A stretch of 64,000 nucleotides of DNA from NCBI GenBank assembly GCA_035627375.1, contig DASPLX010000057.1, positions 1-64,000 of the forward strand, given 5' to 3'. The notes beneath the pieces are model-generated. The model saw only the letters and a list, made by a program, of their open reading frames with translations. It made no database searches and was not told where the DNA came from. This DNA is from DASPLX01 sp035627375 (GTDB lineage Bacteria; Pseudomonadota; Gammaproteobacteria; Burkholderiales; Burkholderiaceae_D). This document shows positions 27,796 through 35,333 of this stretch, piece after piece; position 1 is the first letter of the stretch; each line of letters starts with the position of its first letter. Both the position numbers and the translations under genes were made by a program.

Positions 27796-28455
27796 ATGCA
27801 CACCGCCTGTCCCGCCCATGCTTGCGCTCCGGCGCCGCAGACGCTCGTCATCGAGCCATCCATCCTCTACTTCGGCACGCCGGTCGCACTGATCAGCACC
27901 TTGAGCGAGGATGGCACCACCAACCTGTCGCCGATTTCCTCGTTGTGGGCACTCGGCCGGCGCATCGTGCTCGGCATGGGCTGCAGCGGGCTCGGCGCGG
28001 AAAACCTGATGCGCGGCGGCGAATGCGTGATCAACTTGCCGTCGGCCGCGCTGTGGCGGCAGGTCGAGAGCATCGGCCGCGCCACGGGACGCGACCCGGT
28101 GCCGGAGCACAAGCGGGCGATGGGCTATGTCCACGAAGCGGACAAGTTCTCGCGCGCCGGATTGACGCCGGCTGCCTCCGAGGAAGTCGCGCCGCTGCGC
28201 GTGCTCGAATGCCCGCTGCAGATCGAAGCCAGGCTGTTGCAGGCGCATCGCCCGGCCGGCTGGCCGCACGACCCGGACGCGACGGCTTTCGTGATGCTCG
28301 AAACGCAAGCGCTGAGGGTGCATGCCCATTGCGACATCGTCGTGCCGGGCACGCATCACATCGACACCTCGGCGTGGGAGCCGCTGCTCTACGTGTTCCG
28401 CCATTACTTCGGAACCGGCGGCCGGCTCGGCGCCAACTTCCGCGCCGAGGCTTGA
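27796..28455 (+). CDS. Flavin reductase-like (FMN-binding split barrel) protein
   Basis: About 219 residues with the split-barrel FMN-binding pattern PVALISTLSEDGTTNLSPISSLWALG and GMGCSGLGAENLMRGGECVINLPS, as in flavin reductase-like and DIM6/NTAB proteins. The physiological substrate is not evident. Start codons are available at 27718, 27730 and 27796; a TATAGT -10-like box at about 27760 favours 27796 (MHTACPAHAC), but no clear ribosome binding site decides it. It follows the kinase gene by about 80 bases, and a remnant of an unrelated gene abuts its 3' end. Confidence 0.8.
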   Translation: MHTACPAHACAPAPQTLVIEPSILYFGTPVALISTLSEDGTTNLSPISSLWALGRRIVLGMGCSGLGAENLMRGGECVINLPSAALWRQVESIGRATGRDPVPEHKRAMGYVHEADKFSRAGLTPAASEEVAPLRVLECPLQIEARLLQAHRPAGWPHDPDATAFVMLETQALRVHAHCDIVVPGTHHIDTSAWEPLLYVFRHYFGTGGRLGANFRAEA

Positions 28456-28460
28456 GCGCC

Positions 28461-28650
28461 TTGTCGCTCGAAAGCGAACGCGCTGGTCGGGTCGCCCATG
28501 TTCGGACGCACCGCCCGGCAGCGGTTCGAGCCGGAAACGCCTGGTGATGAACTCGAGGATCGAGGTCGTATCCATCGTCGTGTGATCGACGCGGCCGCGC
28601 TTGGCGAAGGGCGAGATGACGAGGGTCGGAATCCGCGAGCCCGGGCCTCG
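28461..28650 (-). pseudogene. Remnant of a phospholipase C-like acid phosphatase (C-terminal end)
   Basis: On the minus strand one frame reads GPGSRIPTLVISPFAKRG, then VDHTTMDTTSILEFITRRF and RLEPLPG. After a single-base frame change it continues VRPNMGDPTSAFAF. This is the characteristic C-terminus of the AcpA/phosphoesterase family of secreted acid phosphatases. The upstream body of the gene, which should lie at higher coordinates, is absent: the sequence there is unrelated leader DNA of the penicillin-binding protein gene. So about 60 codons of a once 450-550-codon gene survive, broken by a frameshift. The rest of the 428-base gap (28456-28883) shows no gene. Confidence 0.72.
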
Positions 28651-28883
28651 GCGGTCGCCTCAGCCGGCAAGCGTGCCTGCCGCCGCCTGCGGCCAGAGTA
28701 GCGTTGCGCTTGGTTTCACTGGCTTTTCCGGGTTACAGAGGTTACGGGGCAGAGGGTAGAGGCGAAGCGCCGATTGTAGCGTCCTGTGTCAAGATAAGGT
28801 CCGCAGCGGGGCCCGCTCCGCGTTCGATTATGATGCCGCTTGTCGCGCACCGGCGTGCCGACATAGAACAAGGATCGATCGGC

Positions 28884-31232
28884 TTGAAAAACTTCATGCA
28901 ACTTCCCTTCCGCCGCCGCCTCGCGCTGCTGGCCGCGGGCGCCGCGCTGGCGGCGGCATCCCTCGCCGCGCTGCTGCTGGCATATACCCTCATCGTCGTC
29001 GTGCCGAACCTGCCGCCGCTCGACAGCCTGACCGACTACCGGCCGAAACTGCCTTTGCGCGTGTACACCGCGGACAATGTCTTGATCGGCGAATTCGGCG
29101 CCGAGCATCGCGACTTCGTCCCGATCAAGGACATGCCGCCGCTGATGAAGAACGCCTTGCTGGCGATCGAGGATAGCCGCTTCTACGAACACGGCGGCAT
29201 CGATTTCCAGAGCGGCATTCGCGCCGTGCTGGCCAATCTGCTGCGGCCGCGCTCGCAGGGCGCTTCGACGATCACGATGCAAGTGGCGCGCGAGTTCCTG
29301 CTCACACGCGACAAAAACTTCGGCCGCAAGCTGACCGAGATCGTGCTCACCCTGCAGATCGAGAGCCGCCTTTCCAAGGATCGGATTCTCGAGCTGTACA
29401 TGAACCAGATCTATCTCGGCGAGCGCAGCTACGGTTTCGCCGGCGCCGCGCGCACCTATTTCGGCAAGACCTTGCAGGAACTGACGATCGCCGAGACCGC
29501 TTTGCTGGCCGGCTTGCCGCAGCGCCCCGGCACCGCCAATCCGGTCGTCAACCCGGAGCGGGCCAAGCAGCGCCGGCAGGCGGTGCTGGCGCGCATGCAC
29601 CAGCTCGGGCATATCACGGCGGCGCAATACGACCAGGCGCGGCGCGAGGAGATCCATGTGCGCAGCCGCCGCCAGCCGTTCGGCGCGCATGCCGAGCATG
29701 CCGCCGAGATGGTGCGCCAGGCGATTTACGCGCAATACAAGGACGAGGCCTATACGCGCGGCATCAACGTCTATACGACGCTCGACAGCCGCGAACAGGA
29801 AGCCGCGTATCGCGCCTTGCGGCGCCAAGTGATCGAATACGAATCGCGCCACGGCTATCGCGGCCCGGAAGCGCGGATCGACTTGCCCGAGGGCGAGGAC
29901 GAGCGGCAGGAAGCGATCGAGGACGCCCTGCTCGATGCGCCCGACGCCGGCGATCTGCAGCCGGCGATCGTGCTCGCCGCGACGCCGCAAGCGATCCGCG
30001 CGCAATTGCTGTCGGGCGAGGTCCTCGAACTGCGCGGCGACAGCCTGCGCCTCGTTGCCGGCGCGCTGCGCGCGAACGCCGGCAAGCAGTTGCGGGTGCA
30101 GGCCGGCTCGCTGATCCGCGTGACGCGCGAGGCGGCCGCCGGGGCGCCGCCGCGCTGGACGGTCGTGCAATTGCCGCGCGTGGAGGCGGCCTTGGTCGCG
30201 CTCGACGCCCGCGACGGCGCCTACCGCGCGCTGGTCGGCGGTTTCGATTTCGGCCTGCGCAAGTTCAACCATGCCACGCAGGCATGGCGCCAGCCCGGCT
30301 CCAGCATCAAGCCCTTCGTCTATTCGGCGGCGCTGGAAAAGGGCTTCTCGCCGGCGACGCTGATCAACGACGCGCCGCTGGTCGTCGGCGCGGCGGAAAC
30401 CGGCGGCAAGGCATGGGAGCCGAGGAACGACGACGGCTTCGACGGCCCGTTGACGATGCGCACCGCGCTCGCCAAGTCGAAGAACGTGCCCTCGGTGCGC
30501 ATACTGCGCGCGGTCGGCGCGGCGCACGCGCGCGACTACCTGGCCCGCTTCGGTTTCGACAGCGGCAGGCATCCGGCCAATCTCACCATGACGCTCGGCA
30601 CCGGCGCGACCACGCCGCAGCAGTTGGCCGGCGCCTACGCCGTGTTCGCCAACGGCGGCTATCGCATCGAACCTTACCTGATCCGCAAGATCACCGACGC
30701 GCGCGGCAATCTCTTGTCGCAAGCCGAGCCCAAGCGCGCCGGAGAGGAAACCGAGCGCGTGCTCGACGAGCGCAATGCCTTCGTGATCGATTCGATGCTG
30801 CGCGACGTGGTCGGCCGCGGCACCGGCGCGGCGGCGCTGAAGCTGGGGCGCGGCGATCTGGCCGGCAAGACCGGCACCACTTCCGACGCCGTCGACGGCT
30901 GGTTCGCCGGCTATGCGGGCGACGTGGTGGCGGTGGCATGGATGGGATACGACGAACCGAGATCGCTGGGCGGCCGCGAGTTCGGCGCCACGCTCGCGTT
31001 GCCGATCTGGATCGACTACATGCGGGCCGCGCTGGCCGGCAAGCAGGAGGCGCGGCGCGCCGTGCCGGCCGGATTGTCGCAGGTCGACGGCGACTGGGCG
31101 TACGACGAATTCGTGGGAGAGGGCGCGGTACGGACGGTCGGCTTCGACGGCGGCGAAACGACGGCGGTCCCGGGCATGGCGTCGGGCGCGGTCGCGGACG
31201 ATGGCGGGACGGCCGCCGGCGCCGGGCATTGA
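28884..31232 (+). CDS. Class A penicillin-binding protein (PBP1-type)
   Basis: Bifunctional peptidoglycan synthase. One transmembrane helix (about 12-38) is followed by a GT51 glycosyltransferase domain with catalytic Glu in AIEDSRFYEHGG (about 94), and QGASTITMQVAREFLL. An OB-like linker region follows, then the transpeptidase with GSSIKPF (Ser near 473), SKN (near 532) and KTGTT (near 662). The C-terminus is Gly/Ala-rich. Start choice: TTG at 28884 has AAGGA nine bases upstream; ATG at 28896 lacks one, and an ATG at 28830 would add a non-hydrophobic extension. Length about 782 residues. It is not beside the pilMNOPQ genes that accompany the main PBP1A in many proteobacteria, so it may be an accessory paralogue. 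Confidence 0.92.
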   Translation: MKNFMQLPFRRRLALLAAGAALAAASLAALLLAYTLIVVVPNLPPLDSLTDYRPKLPLRVYTADNVLIGEFGAEHRDFVPIKDMPPLMKNALLAIEDSRFYEHGGIDFQSGIRAVLANLLRPRSQGASTITMQVAREFLLTRDKNFGRKLTEIVLTLQIESRLSKDRILELYMNQIYLGERSYGFAGAARTYFGKTLQELTIAETALLAGLPQRPGTANPVVNPERAKQRRQAVLARMHQLGHITAAQYDQARREEIHVRSRRQPFGAHAEHAAEMVRQAIYAQYKDEAYTRGINVYTTLDSREQEAAYRALRRQVIEYESRHGYRGPEARIDLPEGEDERQEAIEDALLDAPDAGDLQPAIVLAATPQAIRAQLLSGEVLELRGDSLRLVAGALRANAGKQLRVQAGSLIRVTREAAAGAPPRWTVVQLPRVEAALVALDARDGAYRALVGGFDFGLRKFNHATQAWRQPGSSIKPFVYSAALEKGFSPATLINDAPLVVGAAETGGKAWEPRNDDGFDGPLTMRTALAKSKNVPSVRILRAVGAAHARDYLARFGFDSGRHPANLTMTLGTGATTPQQLAGAYAVFANGGYRIEPYLIRKITDARGNLLSQAEPKRAGEETERVLDERNAFVIDSMLRDVVGRGTGAAALKLGRGDLAGKTGTTSDAVDGWFAGYAGDVVAVAWMGYDEPRSLGGREFGATLALPIWIDYMRAALAGKQEARRAVPAGLSQVDGDWAYDEFVGEGAVRTVGFDGGETTAVPGMASGAVADDGGTAAGAGH

Positions 31233-31288
31233 CGGCGGGCCGGGCCATCCTGCGCCCGGTTTCCCCATGAAAAATTTTCGGGCGCGAA

Positions 31289-31315
31289 TGTCACACATCG
31301 CCGGCCTGGCTCGTC
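31289..31315 (+). promoter_or_regulatory. ECF41-type sigma factor promoter
   Basis: TGTCACA (31289-31295) and CGTC (31312-31315) are separated by 16 bases. This is the promoter signature described for ECF41 sigma factors. It lies 32 bases before the first gene of the operon whose last gene encodes such a factor, so the operon is probably autoregulated. Confidence 0.85.
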
Positions 31316-31346
31316 TTGTGTGTGACCAGGACCAGTCGAGGACCCC

Positions 31347-31796
31347 ATGCTCAACCGACGCAACGCCCGATTACTGCTTGCCCTCATTCTTGCGGGCAAT
31401 GGAATAGCCATGCTCGCCATGCCGCAGGCATGGTATTCGATGATGCCAGGGGTCGCGCATACCGGCCCCTTGAATCCGCACTTCGTACGGGATGTCGGCG
31501 CCGCCTATCTGATCGCAGGCGGCGCCTTTGCCTGGCTCCGGAGCAGGCCCGAGGCCTGGCCGGCGGCGTTGACCGGCGGCGCCTTCCTCTCCTTGCATGC
31601 GCTCATCCATGTCGGCGAAATGTTCGCCGGCTCGATCGACCCGCATCACTTGCTGCGCGATCTGCCCGGCGTCTTCCTGATCCCAGTATTCGCGCTTTGG
31701 CTTGCCTGGCCGGGCCGGCGTATTCGCAATATCCATTCACATAAGGAGATCTATCATGCTCAAGTGGATCGCACGGGCCCAACTCGACAAGTTTGA
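31347..31796 (+). CDS. Small membrane protein of the ECF41 operon
   Basis: 149 residues with four predicted transmembrane segments (about 7-28, 45-65, 72-92, 102-122), opening MLNRRNARLLLALILAGNG. I do not recognise a named family with certainty; it resembles the small four-helix DUF4345/DoxX-like proteins that often accompany ECF41 factors. The ATG has GAGGA upstream and follows the ECF41 promoter. Its 3' end overlaps the next gene by 41 bases. The last 25 codons lie in that overlap and are hydrophilic. Confidence 0.75.
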   Translation: MLNRRNARLLLALILAGNGIAMLAMPQAWYSMMPGVAHTGPLNPHFVRDVGAAYLIAGGAFAWLRSRPEAWPAALTGGAFLSLHALIHVGEMFAGSIDPHHLLRDLPGVFLIPVFALWLAWPGRRIRNIHSHKEIYHAQVDRTGPTRQV

Positions 31797-32301
31797 ACGC
31801 GCTTTTGATTATGACGTGAGCTACATGCGCGAGATGCTCGACACGAGCCGGCGCGGCTTCATGCGTTTTTCGCCGGTCGCCAAGATGGCGGCCTATCGGG
31901 AAGACGTACCTGTCGATGCCTGGTACGCGGCGAAGATCGTCGCCTTGCTCGTCGAGGATTGCGGGCCGTGCACGCAACTGGTGGTGAGAATGGCCGAGGC
32001 GGACGGCGTTTCCCAAGCGGTATTGCGCAGCGTTCTCTTGAATGACGAGAAGGGGATGGGAAACGACGTCGCATTGTCGGTGCGATTCGCGCGCGCCGTG
32101 CTCGCGCATGATGCCGGCGCCGATGCCTTGAGGACAGAGATCGCCGCACGTTGGGGCGCGCGCGCGGTGTTGTCGCTGGCGCTGGCCATCGCCGCATCGC
32201 GCGTCTTCCCGACCGTAAAATATGCGCTCGGCCACGGCATGGCGTGCAGCCGGGTGCGCGTCGGCGACGTCGACATGCGTCCGGCCGCCGCGCCGGCATG
32301 A
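31756..32301 (+). CDS. AhpD/carboxymuconolactone decarboxylase-like protein
   Basis: 181-residue all-helical protein. The segment AWYAAKIVALLVEDCGPCTQLVVRMAE has the CxxC motif and the downstream spacing of AhpD-like alkylhydroperoxidase proteins, though the usual His after the second Cys is replaced. Such proteins are the classic neighbours of ECF41 sigma factors, where they are thought to deal with an oxidised or quinone-like substrate. AAGGAG stands before the ATG at 31756. The middle gene of a three-gene operon, ending 23 bases before the sigma factor gene. Confidence 0.82.
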   Translation: MLKWIARAQLDKFERAFDYDVSYMREMLDTSRRGFMRFSPVAKMAAYREDVPVDAWYAAKIVALLVEDCGPCTQLVVRMAEADGVSQAVLRSVLLNDEKGMGNDVALSVRFARAVLAHDAGADALRTEIAARWGARAVLSLALAIAASRVFPTVKYALGHGMACSRVRVGDVDMRPAAAPA

Positions 32302-32324
32302 CAACGACGACCAGGAGAACAGGC

Positions 32325-33218
32325 ATGGCGGAAGGGAATTGCGATACCGACGAATTCGAGGCGCATCGCCGCTATTTGCGTTCGCTCGCGTATCGCATGC
32401 TGGGCTCGCGCACCGATGCGGAAGACGCGGTCCAGGATGCCTGGCTGCGCTGGCGCGCGGCCGATCGAGGCGCTGTCGAAAATCCGCGCGCCTATCTTTC
32501 GCGCACGGTGACGCGGCTCTGCCTCGATCGCCTCAAGTCCGCGCAGGCGCAGCGCGAGGTCTATGTCGGCGCCTGGCTGCCGGAGCCGGTGGTGGACGAC
32601 GAATCGGAATTCCAGCCCGGGCCGGAGGCGATGCACGAACTGGCGAGCGACCTCTCCTTCGCTTTCATGCTGACGCTGGAGCGCCTTTCTCCGCTGGAGC
32701 GCGCGGCTTTCCTGCTGCACGATGTGTTCGACATGGACTTCGGCGAGATCGCGCAGGCATTGGGACGCTCGGAAAGCGCATGCCGCCAGCTCGCGGCGCG
32801 CGCCCGCAACAACGTGCATGCCAACCGTCCGGCATTCAAGGTCGCGCCCGACCAGGTGCAACGCTTGGCTGAAGCCTTCGCCAACGCGATCCGGCTGGGC
32901 GATGTGGCGGCCCTGGCGGCGGTGCTGGCGCAGGATGCGACTTTCACCTCCGACGGCGGCGGCCGCGTGGCCGCGGTGCCGTTGCCGGTGATCGGACGCG
33001 ACAAGGTGGCGAAGCTCATTATCGGCTTCGCCCGGCAGTACGATCCGCGGGAGTGCCGCGTGCGCCGCGCACGCATGAATGGCCTCGAAGGATTTGTCCT
33101 GTCGACGGCGGATGGCGTGCCGATCCAGACGCTGGCGATCGAACCGGACGCGCGCGGCAAGATCCAGGCGATCTACGTGGTGCGCAATCCGGAAAAATTG
33201 CAGAGGGTTGCGCCCTAG
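32325..33218 (+). CDS. ECF41-family RNA polymerase sigma factor (SigJ-like)
   Basis: 297 residues. Sigma-70 region 2 (about 10-75, LRSLAYRMLGSRTDAEDAVQDAWLRW) and region 4 (about 105-160, LERLSPLERAAFLLHDVF) are followed by a SnoaL-like C-terminal domain (about 175-297). The ECF41 hallmarks are present: WLPEP in the linker, DGGG in the extension and NPEKL near the end. In this family the extension acts as a built-in regulator instead of a separate anti-sigma factor. AGGAGA precedes the ATG at 32325. Its TAG stop lies inside the terminal repeat of the palindromic element that follows. Confidence 0.93.
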   Translation: MAEGNCDTDEFEAHRRYLRSLAYRMLGSRTDAEDAVQDAWLRWRAADRGAVENPRAYLSRTVTRLCLDRLKSAQAQREVYVGAWLPEPVVDDESEFQPGPEAMHELASDLSFAFMLTLERLSPLERAAFLLHDVFDMDFGEIAQALGRSESACRQLAARARNNVHANRPAFKVAPDQVQRLAEAFANAIRLGDVAALAAVLAQDATFTSDGGGRVAAVPLPVIGRDKVAKLIIGFARQYDPRECRVRRARMNGLEGFVLSTADGVPIQTLAIEPDARGKIQAIYVVRNPEKLQRVAP

Positions 33219-33380
33219 TGCTCCGACACGCCCTGATTTACGGCTTCTGCCGGGCGCTCGGAGACGATTGCCGCGTTGCACATCCGCGCGATAGCAACAC
33301 TATCGCTGTGGTGTGCGCCTTGCACTCGCCTTCGATCGCCGCGGCATGAACCGCAAATCGGGACGTGTCGAACCACTAGG
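33214..33380. repeat. 167-bp imperfect palindrome with CTAG ends, MITE-like
   Basis: The left end CCTAGTGCTCCGACACG is matched by the reverse complement of the right end (CCTAGTGGTTCGACACG), and similarity continues inward through about 75 bases per arm (CCTGATTTACGG against CCCGATTTGCGG) to a short loop near 33298, where GCGATAG faces CTATCGC. No coding capacity. The terminal repeats contain the TAG stops of both flanking, converging genes. CTAG ends fit insertion of an IS630/Tc1-type miniature element at TA, which is inference. It may also work as a bidirectional terminator. Confidence 0.75.
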
Positions 33381-34206
33381 CCGCGCGTTCCGCCTGTCGC
33401 AAAGCCGCCTCCAGCTCGGCGATCCGCGCCTTCAGCGCCGCGTTCTCCGCATTGAGTTCATCGATGCGCGCCGCCAGCGCGGCGGTTTCCGATGGCGGCG
33501 CCGCCGCTTCGCTGCGCGCTTCGGTCCGGGTTTCCACCCTGGCCGCCTTGGGAGCCGCGCGCGATTCGCGCACCTGTTTCGCCAACTGCTTCAATTCCTC
33601 CTTGCCGGCGATCACGGCGGCGACCTGCTTCTCCGGCGGCAGCGAGGCGACCGCCGCCGCCGCATTGATCGAAATGGTGCCCAGCCGCACGGCTTCCACC
33701 AGTTCGGGCGCGGCCGTCTTCTGGATTTTCTCGATGCGGCTGATGGCGTTGCTGCTGATGCCGGCCGCCTTGGCGACGTCCTCGCGCGTGCCGAGCGGGA
33801 GCGGCGGCGGATCGGCGGGCAGGTTTGCCGGCGCGTTCTCCGCAGCGACTTCTTTCGTCGCGGCCTCTTCCTGCGCCTTCGCGCGATCGGTCAGGATCGC
33901 CTTCTTGCGCAACGCGAGCATGCCGCGCTGGAAGTCGGTCACGCTGCGGCGCGCCAGCTGGTTGTCGATCATCCACAGCATCACATCCTCGATCGAGGTG
34001 AACCTGTCGTTCTGCACGGTCTTGAATTCGATTCCGTGCTTCCGGCAGATCGCATAGCGGTTGTGGCCGTCGATGAGCACGTCGCCCCAGAGCACCAGCG
34101 CGTCGCGGCAGCCTTCCGCCAGGATGCTGCGCTCAAGCGCTGCGTATTCGTTGGGCGTCAAGGGATCGACGTAGGTCCGTAGTTCGTCATTGATGCTGAT
34201 GTTCAT
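33376..34206 (-). CDS. Orphan ParB/Spo0J-like DNA-binding protein
   Basis: 276 residues. A ParB/sulfiredoxin-like N-terminal domain (about 1-80) contains IDGHNRYAICRKHGIEF. A helix-turn-helix region follows (about 85-175, with GTREDVAKAAGISSNAISRIEKIQ), then an Ala/Glu-rich linker and a C-terminal coiled coil (about 240-276). No ParA gene is adjacent and no parS-like repeats were noticed, so it is not a chromosomal parAB locus. Similar orphan ParB-like proteins occur on plasmids, phages and integrated elements. The stop codon is supplied by the palindromic repeat. Confidence 0.8.
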   Translation of the reverse strand: MNISINDELRTYVDPLTPNEYAALERSILAEGCRDALVLWGDVLIDGHNRYAICRKHGIEFKTVQNDRFTSIEDVMLWMIDNQLARRSVTDFQRGMLALRKKAILTDRAKAQEEAATKEVAAENAPANLPADPPPLPLGTREDVAKAAGISSNAISRIEKIQKTAAPELVEAVRLGTISINAAAAVASLPPEKQVAAVIAGKEELKQLAKQVRESRAAPKAARVETRTEARSEAAAPPSETAALAARIDELNAENAALKARIAELEAALRQAERAA

Positions 34207-34330
34207 GTTTCCGAGAGTCTTGAATCGAAGCGCCGTCCAGCCGGAACGCCGGCGGCCGCGGCGCGGCGGGCGCCCGTATTCTAAGGGATGACGGCAGAGA
34301 GGAACGATTCTCGGCCAGGTGCGGCCTATC

Positions 34331-35032
34331 TCACCGGCGCTCTCCGGTGGAGAGATAAGCTTCCTTGACCGAAGCGGTGGCGAGCGCCCTTTGCCTGAGG
34401 TCCTTGGCCTGGCTGAGATAGGCGTAATCGCCGACGATGACGGGGTAATAGTCGTTGCCCGGCGTCGTCACGCCGACCCAGGCGTTCAGGGTCTTGTCTT
34501 CGGCGTTGACCTGGTCGGCAAACCGTTGGGCGGCGTCGCGATCCTTGAACGATCCGACGATGACCCAGTATTTTTTCGGTTCGCCGCCGTATCCGAAGAA
34601 AACGCCGACGCCTTCCTTGATCCGCTGCAACGTCCCTTTTTGCGTGACGGCGTCCGGGTTCCGCAGCGGCGGCGCCTGGCGGGGATCGGCCGGCTGGGCA
34701 TGGGCGGTCGGGATGAGAAAGCCGGGCAGGGCGGCCGCGACCGAATCGACCTTGTGTCCGCCTGACCAGGTGGTGATCATGGCGGGCGCGGCCACGGCGA
34801 GCGCGACGATCTTGATGCGTTTCCGTTCGTCCGAGATCCAGGCGACGAAACCGCCCAGGAACATCAGGATCGGCGTCAGCAGCCCGTAACCCACTTGGTA
34901 GGCCAGCAGTTGATCGGCGGTGAGGTTCGACGCATGCGCCACGACATGCGCGTAATCCTGGCCCAGGAATTTGACCAGCACCGCGGAGAATCCGCCCAAT
35001 GCCCCGAGGATTGCCTTCTCGATGCTCGACAT
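34331..35032 (-). CDS. Membrane protein with C-terminal SPOR-like domain
   Basis: 233 residues, not recognised as a named protein. Hydrophobic segments lie near 8-24, 45-65 and 70-90, and a further one ends in PTAHAQ at about 100-112. A linker follows, then a SPOR-like region (about 153-230) with YWVIVGSFKDRDAAQRFADQV and YYPVIVGDYAYLSQAKDLRQRAL. SPOR domains bind denuded glycan strands at septa. GGAGGAAAG precedes the ATG at 35032. It stands alone, with a perfect palindrome 37 bases upstream of its start. Confidence 0.75.
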   Translation of the reverse strand: MSSIEKAILGALGGFSAVLVKFLGQDYAHVVAHASNLTADQLLAYQVGYGLLTPILMFLGGFVAWISDERKRIKIVALAVAAPAMITTWSGGHKVDSVAAALPGFLIPTAHAQPADPRQAPPLRNPDAVTQKGTLQRIKEGVGVFFGYGGEPKKYWVIVGSFKDRDAAQRFADQVNAEDKTLNAWVGVTTPGNDYYPVIVGDYAYLSQAKDLRQRALATASVKEAYLSTGERR

Positions 35033-35068
35033 ACTTTCCTCCTGCTGTCGCGAATTGGAAAAACATGC

Positions 35069-35124
35069 CTAGAACTCATTTCATAAATAGGAGCGGCCCC
35101 TCCTATTTATGAAATGAGTTCTAG
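35069..35124. repeat. 56-bp perfect palindrome with CTAG ends
   Basis: Two 25-base arms, beginning CTAGAACTCATTTCATAAAT, are exact reverse complements around the six-base centre CGGCCC. The arms are AT-rich in a GC-rich region, and both ends are CTAG, as in the 167-bp element 1.7 kb away. The arm sequences of the two elements differ. This looks like the two fused terminal repeats of an insertion sequence, or a minimal miniature element. No T-run flanks it. Confidence 0.85.
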
Positions 35125-35333
35125 TAAAACATGGCCGGCTGCCGGCGTATGCTGCCATGAGGAGAGGATGAGGGCAACGGCGGCGCAATGGCTTGTCGCC
35201 GATCATGACGATTTTCGCAAAGCCGTCCCTCCCCTAAAATGCTATCGTTGCGCCCACGGCGGGGCGCCGTGCTCTTACCGATCGCCGACCCGGCCCTGCC
35301 CGGAATCCCGATCGCAAACCAAAGGAAGACACG

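Noticed and set aside
28716..31298. 860-codon open frame on the minus strand
   Set aside because: Exact antisense of the penicillin-binding protein gene. Its composition is Arg/Ala/Gln-rich with no family motif, as expected from a GC-rich shadow frame, while the plus-strand frame has all catalytic motifs.
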